From assembly GCA_029204225.1 (NCBI GenBank), contig CM055100.1, positions 45,283,685 to 45,347,684 of the forward strand: 64,000 nt of DNA. The letters run 5' to 3'. Source of the DNA: Diphasiastrum complanatum (taxonomy: Eukaryota > Streptophyta > Lycopodiopsida > Lycopodiales > Lycopodiaceae). The notes under the pieces were generated by a model, which was not told where the DNA came from, did not search any database, and was given only the letters and a program-made list of their open reading frames with translations. A program made the translations under genes and the position numbers. Below, in pieces: positions 46,051 to 56,842 of this stretch. Each line of letters opens with the position of its first letter. The first letter of the stretch is position 1.

Positions 46051-46370
46051 CTTTAAGACTTGATGCATCACTTCCCATCGCGTTTTGGGGAGAAGCTATA
46101 ACATGTGCTAATTACTTGTGTAATAGACTTCCTAGTTTGGATGTATTTGTTATATCCACATCCCTTTGGAGACAAGAAGGAAGGAAGATGCTACCTCCTT
46201 CAAAAGGATTTTTGTTGGCTATGGAGAAAATAGCAAGGGCTATAGGATATATCATCCTATATCCAAGAAAGTAAAGGTAAGCAAGGATGTACTTTTTGAT
46301 GAGTCACAATTTGCAAAGAGCTTGTCTAATGGATCTAACCCATTGTGCATTGAAGATCTTGACAAACCCG
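46051..46370 (+). other. Inverted block: integrase C-terminal region
   Basis: On the plus strand this reads LPIAFWGEAITCANYLCNRLP, then KRIFVGYGENSKGYRIY and LCIEDLDKPE, which should lie on the minus strand between integrase core and RT linker. It is flipped in place: an 18-bp sequence GATCTTGACAAACCCGAG occurs at its right end and, inverted, at its left edge (about 46033-46050). A frameshift separates two of its parts near 46165. Confidence 0.8.
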
Positions 46371-46600
46371 AGACTTTGCACACTCACATAGACTCCTAGT
46401 TTTCCTCTCGGCCACCCCATTTTGCTGGGGGGTGTAGGAACAAGGGTATTGCAATTTAATGCCATTGATTTCACAAAAGTCTTTCATTTTATTGGAGGTG
46501 TACTCTCCTCCATTATCACATTTTAGTGCTTTGATGGAAGTACTAAGTTGCTTCTCTACTAGAGACTTGAACTTAATGAAAGCTTCGAATGGAGTCTTTG
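46371..46600 (-). pseudogene. Copia integrase core fragment
   Basis: The minus strand encodes AKTPFEAFIKFKSLVEKQ, ALKCDNGGEY (catalytic D) and PQQNGVAERKTR (catalytic E), then SLCECAKS. It is cut off on both sides by inverted blocks. Confidence 0.85.
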
Positions 46601-47170
46601 CTTGTACTCCATGATCTTTATGACATAGTACTTGAGGTGGAAGTAGAACCTCAAGGAGGTGTTGAACTGGTAAAGTACAAAAACAGATGTAGAGTTGCAT
46701 TACATTGCATAAAAATGAATGTAAGTAATGAACTTTTGAAGGAAATCTCATCTTTTACCAAATCCAAAGAGGCATGGGATTCACTAAAAGCAATTTATGA
46801 ATCCAAGAATACTTCAAGGATACTCATTCTTAGAAATCAAATTCTTCAAAGCATGAAAGGAAGTAGTGAAAGTGCCCAAAATTATGTTCTTGAATAAGGC
46901 ATCGTCTTCTATAGATGATAAGATCAAAGATGATCAATTAGTTCAAATCATTTTGAATGGATTAGGAGATGATGATTCTAATCTTGTTCAAACATTTGCT
47001 ATTCAAGATTCACTTCCTAGTATTGAAAAACTTCAAAGTGTGCTTGTAAGTGAGGAAAGTAGAATGCTTCATATCAAAAGTAGGATGAGTTCCTTATCTT
47101 TGAATGATGGTGATAAAAAATCTAACTTTTCTTTGAAAGGCAAGAAGAAAAAGTTTCCATCCAAGAAGAC
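46589..47170 (+). pseudogene. Inverted copia gag fragment inserted in integrase
   Basis: The plus strand encodes MESLLVLHDL, CRVALHCIKMNVSNELLKEI, SKEAWDSLKAIYES and SMKGSSESAQNYVL, then after a frameshift QLVQIILNGLGDD and SLPSIEKLQSVLV, ending near KGKKKKFPSKK. It interrupts integrase between SKKS and AKTPFEAF. At 46589 gag and integrase antisense share about 17 bases (ATGGAGTCTTTGCTTGT). It duplicates part of the element's own gag, so it probably came from another copy. Confidence 0.8.
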
Positions 47171-47177
47171 TCAAGAC

Positions 47178-47701
47178 ATAAGACTTTTCTTTGATAGTAA
47201 CTCAATCCATGTGAATCTAGTACAATCATCTATAAAAGTTACATACATCAAGGCACCTCAATTACTTGCATGTGAAAAACTATGTACATCAGAATGTATG
47301 AGATCCAAGGGAGAGAGAGACCTTGATGAAGATCTCTTGTAAGAAGATTTGTGTGACTTTGCAAGGCCACATGCCTCACACATCTTTCCACACTTCTTGA
47401 AAGCTCTTGGTAGGCCGAGAGCTAGTTCCTTGCTTTCCATTGACTCCATAGATTGAAGATTAGGATGGCCTAATCTCTTATGCCAAAGCTTCACTTGAGA
47501 TAGCTCCTCCCTAGCCAAGTTCACACTTTCATTTGCAACATTAGCATCCAACTTGAAAAGTCTACCTTGCTTAATGCCACTAGCTATGCACTTATCATTT
47601 TTTAAGATGGAACAAACTCCATTCTTGAAATGTACATCTAGTCCATTGTCCATTAACTGTCCTAGACTAAGCAAGTTTCTTGAAATGGTAGGAACATACA
47701 A
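47178..47701 (-). pseudogene. Copia GAG-pre-integrase and integrase start
   Basis: The frame reads MYVPTISRNLLSLGQL, then LWHKRLGHPNLQSM and CEACGLAKSHKSSY (the HHCC zinc finger), then LDLIHSDV. After a premature TGA near 47258 the reading continues with GALMYVTFIDDCTRFTWIEL to about 47178, where the inverted gag block begins. Confidence 0.85.
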
Positions 47702-47763
47702 AACATTATCTAGATCTATCCTTTTAGATGTGCCTAAGCAAAGAGGAATAGATCCTATGCCAT

Positions 47764-48060
47764 CTATCTTGCATGCTTGATCACTAGTAGTCTATATTGA
47801 CAACTTAGAGTCATTACAAGATAGAAGAGTAGAAAAATAATGCTTGTTAAAAGACATGTGGAACTAGCCCCACTATCTATCCACCATGTGTCTTGACTTG
47901 AAGTTGGTGTAGATGCAACCATTAAGGATGTGTTGAATCCATCCTCATCTTCTTCCTCTTGAGAAATGTCCCCTTGAACTCCATTGGCTTGTTGATTCTT
48001 CTTCAAGTAACATTTTGAGGCAAAGTGTCATTTCTTCCCACAAAAGAAACACTTGAGATT
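47764..48060 (-). pseudogene. Copia zinc knuckle and protease remnants
   Basis: A knuckle CFFCGKK-stop-HFASKC near 48015-48055 has TGA in place of glycine. The protease signature DTWWIDSGASS follows near 47870-47890 and is then frameshifted. Both are inactivating. Confidence 0.8.
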
Positions 48061-48071
48061 TGCCTTGTTCT

Positions 48072-48560
48072 TCACTTGCCATTGGAAGTAGATCCTCCAT
48101 TCTTCATCTCGGCCTCCTTGCCTTGATTCTTCTTGAATGGATGTTGTTTCTTCTTGCCTTTGGATGTAAAGTTTGCTTTCTCCTCTCCTCCATTAAGTGA
48201 CATGCCATCCATTCTTGTCTTGAGGTGTAGAATTCTACTCTCCTCGGCCACAAGAACATTATGCAACTTTTCAATGGATGGAAGAGTGTCTTGAATAGCA
48301 AATGATTGGACCAAGTTGGTGAACTTGTCACCTAGGCCATTCAAAATTATTTGTACTAGCTCTTGATCTTGGATCTTCTCTCCTATTGCACTTAATTCCT
48401 TGTTAAGAGATTTGATCCTAAAGACATACTCTTGTCCACTCTCTCCACTTCCTTTCATGCTTTGGAAGACTTGATTTCTTAGCATGAGGACTTTTGAGGT
48501 ATTATTGGATTCATAGATACTCTTTAATGAATCCCAAGCCTCTTTGGATGAGGCAATTCT
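48072..48560 (-). pseudogene. Copia gag, N-terminus missing
   Basis: The frame has SKEAWDSLKSIYES, LRNQVFQSMKGSGESGQEYV and SFAIQDTLPSIEKLHNVLVAEE. Similarity ends near 48560, so about 90 N-terminal residues are absent and the sequence up to the primer site at 49124 is leader-like. Confidence 0.82.
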
Positions 48561-49123
48561 TACAAAATCACAAAGATTTCTGAATTTTAAAAGATCTATG
48601 AGAGGCCTAAAGCTTACAAGATGGCCTATAGCCTTGTCTCTATCAGACTAGCACACAAGCTTGAATGATACACAAAGATCTTGCCAAAAATTCCTAGCTT
48701 TCACTCTCACAAAAATTTTTGCTTTACACTTTCCTTAGAGATTTCACTTCAACTAAGGATCTGAACAAATCAGCCTCTAAGATCTGATCTTAGACTCCAA
48801 AAGGAAATGCTTGAATGATCCAAAACTCTATTTGGTCATAGGCATTAGCTAGATTGAATCTAGATCAATACCATGCTTCAAAAAGCACTAAAAATGAGCT
48901 AGAATTGTATATTTTGGACCCACAAACAAAAGTAATAAGAAATGAAAGTTGATGTATGGTTTCACACATGTGAAAGGTACATGCATAGCCTCCAAGTCAG
49001 TTTGATCCAAATGAACACAAGCTATCACTCTAGATGAACTCTCCCTCACTAGTATTGGCCAAAAACAAATTTTGCCAATGATCTTTGCAAGTTTTATGAT
49101 TCAAATGATCACTCTCTTACTTA

Positions 49124-49135
49124 GCTCTAATACCA
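49124..49135 (-). promoter_or_regulatory. Primer binding site of scrambled copia element
   Basis: The minus strand reads TGGTATTAGAGC, one base off the standard site, abutting the LTR at 49136. Confidence 0.85.
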
Positions 49136-49997
49136 TGATAAATTTTCAGTTTTTAGGACAATAATGATTGTACTTAACAATCATAGAGAGTTATTGGTTG
49201 CTTAATCAATGGACCTATCAAATTCTACACATTAGATCTTGATCTAGATTCACTACACTTGGATTTAAGCAAGAGCAATGGATCAAAAAACACGTCATAA
49301 ATTAGTGAAGGCGGTCTCACACGTGTGGAGTATTTGTCCACAGTACGGCTTGCACCTGAAACAACAAGTACAATAGTTCTAGATAGCAATCATTCATAAA
49401 AATCACAAGACAATTGACTAGAAATCTCACAAAAGTGTAGAATGCAAAAGTCTCAATCTTCTTAGCAAAATGATGATCCTTTTATGGATCAAGTACATCC
49501 ACAAGTTTGGTACAGTCCAGCAGATCTTTACACGTGTGAAGAGTGCCACATCACTCAGATCTATCCATTTGATCCATCCTTGATCCTTATCCAAAGTTGA
49601 CCTTCTAGAATATGGCTAAAATCCAAAAAGCTAGTCTCCTAGAATATAGGAATATTTCCTACAAAATAGGATCTAAGAAAAATGGTCAACTCTTATCTTC
49701 TAGAACTCTATACACACATGTGAACATCCACTTGCCATGTGGGAACATTTACTTATGCACATGCAAGGAAAAGCTAATTTCTAGGTGACTAGTCAACTTG
49801 ACTAAAAACTAGTCATATCATGTTCACAGTAATAGATTGATACGAAATCAGTTTAGATATATACAAGTATGAAAAGTACTTCCTTTCACAAGTGGGAATA
49901 GGCTCCACATGTGTGAAATCAGATCATCAACATTGTTCTAATGTTTCATCATTATTTACAATAAACAATGTCAAGTGAGAAGTGACAAATTTCAACA
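49136..49997 (-). repeat. 5' LTR of scrambled copia element
   Basis: This 862-bp partner of 43451-44313 has scattered substitutions. Some palindromes differ between the two copies, for example CACACGTGTG at 43840 versus TACACGTGTG at about 49528. Confidence 0.93.
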
Positions 49998-50002
49998 CAA
50001 TT

Positions 50003-50151
50003 CCCTTTCATTTATGATTGTTCTTGTTAGATTTTCTCATCTAAATTTGATCTAGATTGATCTAAATCTTGTGTAGATTGATCAATTGTATCTAACATCC
50101 AATCACTCTTGTGGATCATTTTAGGATCCATTCTTTTGCAGATTTTTCACA
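50003..50151 (+). repeat. 3' LTR of unknown-ORF element, remainder
   Basis: This continues the split LTR after the copia insertion and its CAATT copy (49998-50002). It ends ATTTTTCACA, the inverted complement of the LTR start TGTGAAAAAT. The LTR would be about 821 bp before insertion. Confidence 0.75.
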
Positions 50152-50195
50152 TAATCGTGTTCTTTGTGGAAGAATAATTAATATATTTCCTAGAG

Positions 50196-50207
50196 TGGTA
50201 TCAGAGC
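50196..50207 (+). promoter_or_regulatory. Primer binding site of plus-strand copia element
   Basis: TGGTATCAGAGC on the plus strand lies 45 bp right of the split LTR. The bases 50152-50195 are probably the remaining end of this element's own 5' LTR, the rest having been replaced by the neighbouring element. Confidence 0.85.
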
Positions 50208-50309
50208 ATACAGAATTAAAGTTGATACAGTGGTATCTTCCCATCCCTCTCAACATTCTTCATACATCCATCAGTAAGCCGTTATTTGGAGGTTATTCAG
50301 AATTAAAAG

Positions 50310-50850
50310 ATGTCGTCTATCATCAATATTCAAGCTAAGATCACTACAATCTTGGACCCAGAAGGTTCAAACTACTTGATTTGAAAATTAAAGACTTCAC
50401 TCTTGTTGAAGGGCAAAGGTCTATGGCAATGGGTAGAACCAATTGAGGAGAAGCCAAAAGCTACTCCTAGCAAAGAACTTCGAGAATGGAGTTCAAAAAT
50501 TGACAAAGCTCAGAAGAATAAATCTTCTAAGAAGTCTAAGTTTAAGAGGGAGTCATTTAAGAAGAATGAGTCTAAGAATAATGAACAACAGAAGAATTTT
50601 GGTGATAAGAAGATCTGCGATAGATGCAAAAGATCAGGTCACAGAATAAAAGTGTTGGCTAAGTCCAAAGATTGAATGCATTCATTGTCATAAACGGGCT
50701 CATGCAGCGGTAGACTGTTATCAGAATCCCAGAAACAAAAAGGAACAGAATCAAAGCAAATCTTCAGAATCGAACTATGTCGAAAACAAAGCAGAATGCT
50801 CCAGAACAGCAAAAGACAGAGCAACAAGGAACTCAGCAGCTTATGTGTTA
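50310..50850 (+). pseudogene. Copia gag remnant with two zinc knuckles
   Basis: From ATG 50310 the frame reads MSSIINIQAKITTILDPEG, then a TGA where a tryptophan is expected, then LLLKGKGLWQWVEP and a Lys-rich stretch. Much of normal Gag is missing. A first knuckle (CDRCKRSGH) is cut by a frameshift near 50660; a second, CIHCHKRAHAAVDC, follows in another frame. Confidence 0.75.
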
Positions 50851-51383
50851 GTACTGGTATATGTTGTTCATCTAATTCAATTCAAGAAGTAGTACTTGAT
50901 TTGGGAGCCACCTCACATTTTGTTTTCTTGAAACAAATTTTGTCTGAGTACAAGAAGATGAACTATTCGAGATTTATTATACTTAGAGACGGTTCTAAAC
51001 ACATGGTTGATGGAACTGGTGTACTATGGCTAGACATGAATCAGGGAGACAAGAAACTGGAGGAAGTTCTCTATGTCCCTACTCTTGATAAAGATCTTCT
51101 ATCCGTAGCTAAGATAGTCGATATAGGCATGTTAGTAACCTTCACAAAGAACTCTTGTACATTGTTTGAAGAAGATTCTGATAACCTGGTTGCTAAAGGC
51201 AATAGAGAAGGAAATTTATATCACCTGAACATTCGAACAAGAATCGAACAACTCAATCAAATTCAAAAATCAACAGATATATTGTGGCACAAGAGGCTAT
51301 GTCACATGAACATGGAAGCCCTGTACCAAGCCAACAAAAGTCAGAGAATTCAAGGAGTCGAAATCAAAAGTAGAGATATTTGA
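50796..51383 (+). pseudogene. Copia protease and GAG-pre-integrase
   Basis: A 195-codon frame. VVLDLGATSHF is the protease active site, with Leu in place of Ser after the catalytic Asp. DGTGVLWLDM, EEVLYVPTLDKDLLSVAKI and ILWHKRLCHMNMEAL follow. It ends at a TGA just before the CC of the zinc finger. Confidence 0.82.
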
Positions 51384-52100
51384 ACTACTTGCGAATCCCG
51401 TCTTGAAGGCAAGATGTCTATAACACCTTTCAGTAAGGATGTTTATAAAACAACTAAGGTACTAGAAATTGTGCATTCAAATATTTGTGGACCATTAGGA
51501 GTATTGTCATTGGGTGATGCAAAGGACTTCATTACGTTTATTGATGACTTCAGCAAGTTCGTTGTGATATACTTTATTCGTACTAAATCTGAAGCTTTTG
51601 AGAAATTTGTTGAGTATACAAATTGGGCTGAGAAGCAGACAGGTAATAAGTTGAAGCAAATTTGCACAGATCGTGGAGGTGAGTACATTTACAACGAATT
51701 CAAAGCTTACTGTATTGATCAAGATATTATGCACACGAAGACTGCATCTTACACACTTTAGCACAATGGAATAGCTGAACGAAGGAATTGTACATTGATG
51801 AAAGCTGCAAGGTGTATGATGGCTCATGTGAAAGTACCAAAACAATTGTGGGCAGAAGTAGCGGCTACATCGAATATCTTCATAATTGTATTCTGAAATC
51901 TCGAATATCGGATAAAACTCCTCATGAGATATGGTGGAAATCGAAGCCAAATCTTGCACATGTTCGAACATTTGGATGCGCAATGTATATGCACATACCA
52001 GATAAGCTAAGAAAGAAACTTGATGAAAAGACAAAACAAGGTTTTCTGGTAGGATTCGAGTTACATTCGTCGTATTATCGTGTTTATGTACTCAAAACCG
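51384..52100 (+). pseudogene. Copia integrase remnants
   Basis: VHSNICGPLGV, FITFIDDFSKFVVIYF and CTDRGGEY lie in one frame that stops at 51761. [19 protein letters not shown] follows beyond the stop, then a frameshift into [20 protein letters not shown]. Catalytic Asp, Asp and Glu can be found but are split over frames. Confidence 0.8.
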
Positions 52101-53376
52101 GCAAGATAAAAGTTGTTCGAGATGTTAAATTTGATGAGACAAAATACATAGTAGACAATGATCTAGTCGGCTATGAAATTCTCAAAAATTATTATGAGCT
52201 ACCAACGACAAAAGTAGAAAAACAAGCAGAAGATGAAAGAGAGTTACCAAATTCAGAGGGAGGTCAAGATCGAGTCAAATCACCAGCTCAAATTCCAAAA
52301 GAAAAGCTCAAATCAAAATTGAATTTGAAACCTGCAGAATTGAACTCAAAATCACCTGTGAGAAGATCAGATAGACAACGAAAACCACCAGAAAGGTATG
52401 GTCAAGATGTTTTTAATATAGCCATCGAATTTTGTGGTTTCTCTGACGAACCTCAAACATTTGAGGAAGTTGTTGATGGACCAAATAAAGATCAATGGAT
52501 TCAAGCAATGGAGAACGAAATTTCATCCATGTATAAGAACAATGTATGGACACTTGCACCTATTGTTGATGGAAGGAAACCAGTCAAATGCAAGTGGATC
52601 TACAAGATCAAAATAGGTCCTGATGGAAAGAACATCAGATACAAAGCAAGGTTGGTTGCTAAAGGATTTTCACAAAAGTATGGAATCGACAATACTAATA
52701 CTTTCTCACCAATAGTCAAACATTATTATTCACATAAGCAGTAGCTCATGATCTAAAAATCCATATTGTAGATGCGAAGACTGCCTTCTTGCACACAGAA
52801 TTGGAAGAAGACTTATTCATGGATCAACCATTTGGTTATGTAAACCAAGAATATTCAGAATACGAATGTCACATGAATAAAAGCATTTATGGTCTGAAAC
52901 AAGTAGCTAGACAATGGTATAGAAAGAAGGACAAAGCACTACGTTCCTTAGGCTTCGAACCTCTATTCGCTGAATCGAATGTCTATATCAAGCATGTCCA
53001 AAATGAAATAATCATTCTAGCTGTTTATGTTGATGACACGCTTATCTTCTCAAGAAGAGATAAGTTAATCTCAGATGTCAAAAGAGACATTTCTGAAATA
53101 TTTGAGATCATTAACCTAGGAGAAGCAAAAATCTATCTAGACTTGCAGATCGTGAGAGACTTTGAAGGTGGTAAGTTGTACCTTCACCAACAAAAGTACA
53201 CTCAAAAGATCATTGAAGACTTCAACATGTTCGAATGCAAAGGTGTGCATACTCCCATGATACCTGGAACAATACTGAACAAGGCAGATTGTCCACAGAC
53301 TCTCGAGGAAGAGGAACAAATGGCCAAAACACCCTATTGTAGGCTGATTGGATCATTGTTATATCTAGCAGACTAA
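52101..53376 (+). pseudogene. Copia reverse transcriptase, broken
   Basis: [16 protein letters not shown] and [14 protein letters not shown] lead into [36 protein letters not shown] and [12 protein letters not shown]. The frame breaks near 52735 and resumes at 52789 with HTELEEDLFMDQPFGY, SIYGLKQVARQWY and LAVYVDDTLIF (YVDD), ending at 53376. Confidence 0.87.
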
Positions 53377-54110
53377 CCAGACCTGATATAGCGTTTGCTA
53401 TATACAGGCTTAGCCAATATAATCAGAACCCAGGATCGTTGCATTGGAAGTTGGCAAAGAGAGTACTACAATATCTCCAGGAAACAAAAGACTATGGACT
53501 GTGTTATTCGAAGGAAGCTGGATTTCACATCGAATATTATAGTGACGCAAGCTGGGCATCCATGAAGAATGATAGCAAAAGTATTTCAGGAGGTTGTACT
53601 CTAGCATCTGGTGCAGCCATACTCTGGATAAGCAAGAAGCAAACAACAGTATATGAGGAGGTTGTACTCTAGCATCTGGTGCAGCCATACTCTGAATAAG
53701 CAAGAAGCAAACAGCAGTAGCTGAATCTTCCTGTGAAGTGGAATATGTAGCAGCAGCCAAGATGGCAAACGAGCTGATCTGGATCAAACAGAGGTTAGAA
53801 GGATTTGATGCATCTATTTCTGAACCTTATGTCTTGTTAATGGATAACACTTCGGCAATCTATCTTATGAAAGATCATGTATTTCACTTGAAAATGAAGC
53901 ACATAGCTATCAAGTATCATGTGATTCGGGACTTAGTCGTTGAAGACAGTCTTCATACCCACAGAGGAAATGACAGCTGATATCTTTACAAATCCACTCA
54001 GTAAAGCTTTGTTCGAGAAGCAGCATACGGTTATTTGTGATGATGCAATTGGGCATTCATATCTGTACGTGGATTATTCGGTGGTTGCACTGGTGAAAAA
54101 CAAACTTCGG
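53377..54110 (+). pseudogene. Copia RNase H, broken by tandem duplication
   Basis: RPDIAFAIYRLSQYNQNPGS, YYSDASWASMKNDSKS and SISGGCTLASGAAILW are followed by a 68-bp duplication that shifts the frame. VEYVAAAKMANELIWIKQ, VLLMDNTSAIYL and KHIAIKYHVIRDLV come next, then after another shift EEMTADIFTNPLSKALFEKQ. Confidence 0.83.
53588..53723. repeat. 68-bp tandem duplication inside RNase H
   Basis: Copies at 53588-53655 and 53656-53723 both start AGGAGGTTGTACTCTAGC. The period of 68 is not a multiple of three, so it breaks the RNase H frame. Confidence 0.92.
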
Positions 54111-54127
54111 CTGCTGCTCTAGCGGTT

Positions 54128-54770
54128 TCAAGCTCCTCTTCCTCTTGCAGGAGAGATCCATTCCTCACTCGAAAAATCAGGTAGAGGATATGGCTCTAAT
54201 CTACCAACTAAACCATTTTTATCGGTAAAATAGGTGTGATCATAAAAAAAAACTCCTGACTCTAAAAGTGATTTTGGAGAATGACCTTTATATTGTAAAA
54301 TACCGATATCTGAATGTATGACATCAATTATTCCTGCAATCAATTGAACTGTTTGTCATTCAACGAAATTTGATGGATACAAATCTACAAAACCAACAAA
54401 ACATCTCAAGAAAAATATTATTTAAAGAAAATGCTAACTCTAAAGAAATTGCATCTAAAAACTTACAATTGCATTTCCTTCTATCATTTGGATTCAGATC
54501 ATGAATGTTGAGATAAGCATGCTAAACTAAAACTTCCATGATAGATTAACTGGCAGGTGATACTTTGAAATCCATTATCCTGCCTTTCCAAGAGCTTCTA
54601 TATATGTTATCCGATCTTTTTCTTTTTCGGAATGAGCCTTTTGCAGAGGGATGCGTCAAGATCCATTGATATTTTCCATATATTCTTGGTATCCATTGAT
54701 CTTCTGCATTTTATTCATTGCAAATATTGATTGCATCAATGGTTCCTCTTGGTTTCCAATTATGTGTAGC
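54128..54770 (-). pseudogene. Unidentified protein-coding relic
   Basis: From ATG at 54770 the minus strand reads MATHNWKPRGTIDAI, stops, WIPRIYGKYQWILTH, KRKRSDNIYRSSWKGR and IHDLNPNDRRKC. After an acceptor-like TTGATTGCAG near 54351 another frame reads IIDVIHSDIGILQYKGHSP and HTYFTDKNGLVGRLEPYPLP. It looks like degraded coding sequence, not noise, but I do not recognise the family. Possibly a host-gene or retroelement fragment. Confidence 0.3.
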
Positions 54771-54812
54771 CATTAGTCAAAAATACGAGTACGCAAGCTG
54801 AGAACAGAGAGA

Positions 54813-54868
54813 AATGAAGAAAATGAGAGGTATACCTATGAATGAAGAAAATGAGAGGTATACCTATG
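54813..54868. repeat. 28-bp tandem duplication
   Basis: Two perfect copies of a 28-bp unit starting AATGAAGAAAATGAGAGG lie at 54813-54840 and 54841-54868. Confidence 0.9.
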
Positions 54869-55229
54869 AATGACAAGAAGTTCCTAAACTACAAGGATTA
54901 GTTAACCATAGTTTATGACTATTGACGTCAAATCAACCTCGAGTGAACAATGACGGGCAACATAAGAGTATTCGAGCAGTAACTGTGATCCAATCACAAT
55001 TGTTTGTTCTGCCCGACGGGATATTTGAAAATAACAAAAATTTGGTCGAGAAAGTTAAATACAATTTTCTTCCGTCAACCACTATTACAATTTGTCACAG
55101 ATGGACACCATTCATTGGGACACATAAGCATTGAAAGCGTGCGAAGTCAAAAACAACATCTTGACAAAGGGCCCATTTTGAGTTCTAATATCCCCTAATG
55201 CATGAGAACAATAATAGTTCGTCCTATGT

Positions 55230-55638
55230 TGAGGAGGCAGAGAGCTCATAGATGGGCGAAGAAATATCGAATCACGGAAATTCGACTGCCTACATCTGTG
55301 CAGTATCAACACTTGACACACAGGAGGTAATTCTTGATTCAGGAGCTACCTCGCACTTCATCACATCAAGATGAATCATGTCTAATTTTCGAAGTACAGA
55401 TCCATCAAGATTTATTATTCTTGGAGATGGATTAAAGCATCAAGTGAATGGTATTGGTTCACTGTGGCTCAACACTAATGGCAGAGACAGACGACTCGAA
55501 GATGTCCTGTTCGTGCCTACACTACAGCAGGACTTGCTATCAGTGGCAAGGATAGCTGATGTAGGAATGCGTGTGACGTTCCCACGAATCCAAGTGCTCC
55601 CCCTTGCCCGCAAAGGGGTTGGTACCAGGAGACATTAA
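55230..55638 (+). pseudogene. Copia protease fragment
   Basis: EVILDSGATSHFITSR (protease) is followed by a stop, then SRFIILGDGLKHQVNGIGSL, LEDVLFVPTLQQDLLSVARI and VGMRVTFPR. It is close to the 50796-51383 segment, with the canonical DSG kept. No other domain is attached. Confidence 0.8.
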
Positions 55639-55773
55639 ACACTTGGACATTTTTCATTTATATCCACTTTGAACAAAGTTCCACTTATACTTATGAGATT
55701 TTGAGCATGGGTTCTCGCGCCACTTTGCTATTCCAATACTCCCCCTCAAAGTGAGGCACAGGTCACGTTGCCT

Positions 55774-55785
55774 GCTCTGATACCA
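55774..55785 (-). promoter_or_regulatory. Primer binding site, minus strand
   Basis: The minus strand reads TGGTATCAGAGC, one base left of the LTR starting at 55787. No matching gag is seen to its left. Confidence 0.8.
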
Positions 55786-55786
55786 C

Positions 55787-56829
55787 TGATAGAAAATGAT
55801 AATGATAATGCAAAATGCAAATTCCAGCTAAAATTCTAGTGACAAACTGATGGGGGTCTCTCGAACGATTTGCGAAACTATTTGATCACGAATAATTTTT
55901 GTTCGAGAGGAATTCGTCATGAATGATTTTTGTTTGAGAATAATTTGTGAAGGATCAATTAGGCTCTATAACAAAATGAAATGAGAACTTGACAAAATGA
56001 AATGAAGCGAAGCGAAGCGAAGCGAAACGAAACTTGAACGAGCTCTGAAATTGATTTATGTTGAAAGCAAAGTGATCGCGAAACGAAATGAAGCAAAAAA
56101 CAATCACGAATAAAATCAATTCGTCTAGAATTCAGATATGGTTGTTGATCATTGTCGGCTATATCATTCCTACAATCCTCCAGAATGTAGACAGACACTG
56201 TTGATCTACCTTATAGATTAATACATCATTCAACAAGATTGAACCAATGTGCAAAATTGAATAAACAAGCAAACGAGATACACGAACAATATCAGACAAA
56301 ATTTATTCGAGATCATACAATCATTCAGAATAATATGTGCATAACAACTCCAATATTATCTATTGATCCTCTTGATTTCAGGCACTGCATGACAGATCCA
56401 CGCAGTGCATTGACATGAGAGAAATACAATTCTCCCACGAATAGTGTCTCACTTACTAGCGGACTTCCGGATCTACTGATCTTCTTACAAAATTGTCTCG
56501 CTCACAGGAAGACATGTATTCTCTATATATTTTCATCTATCTTGTTTTATACATCAACCGGAATGTATATAGTTCGTGAACTTTTTCGTGTCGCGTCAAG
56601 TAGCTTTCCTGATCAAAATGATTAAACATCTATAACTAACCATGGATTACAAGAGTGGCAGATTAGCCACGACCTAAAATACTTCTGTTGATGTCACTAT
56701 ATCAGATCAAATATTTGTACCCCATGGTACTTGGTTGATCTTCTTGGTCCTTTGTGGAGCTCGACTGATTTTGTGTCGCAAACAATTTTGTGCCGTGTCG
56801 TGTCGTGTCGTGTGTCTTTTCTGTCAAAT
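55787..56829 (-). repeat. Copia LTR, minus orientation, outer end approximate
   Basis: The left end is fixed by the primer site. The right end is placed before the RNase H tail at about 56843 and is uncertain. The LTR contains GAAGC repeats (56004-56033) and CGTGT repeats (56791-56815). Confidence 0.55.
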
Positions 56830-56842
56830 TCGAGATTGAAAG

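Larger units (their letters stand above)
43451..49997 (-). mobile_element. Full-length but scrambled Ty1/copia element
   Basis: LTRs lie at 43451-44313 and 49136-49997 with a target duplication CAATT (43446-43450 and 49998-50002). The primer site at 49124-49135 has one change (TGGTATTAGAGC). On the minus strand the order is gag, broken zinc knuckle, protease, integrase start, an inverted gag block, integrase core, an inverted integrase C-terminal block, RT, RNase H. Several stops and frameshifts are present, so it is dead, yet both LTRs and the duplication are intact. Confidence 0.9.
50196..54110 (+). mobile_element. Decayed plus-strand Ty1/copia element
   Basis: Gag, protease, integrase, RT and RNase H occur in the normal order on the plus strand across several frames. 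Most of its 5' LTR is lost and I could not find a 3' LTR. It belongs to a different copia lineage from the minus-strand elements: its protease reads DLGATSHF and its residues align better with the fragments at 55330 and 56843. Confidence 0.85.

Noticed and set aside
54128-54343. Possible organelle DNA insertion
   Set aside because: The relic did not match any plastid or mitochondrial protein I could recognise, so I left it unidentified.
7257-55785. TGGTATCAGAGC matches as possible tRNA genes
   Set aside because: Each is a 12-base primer site next to an LTR; no cloverleaf surrounds any of them.
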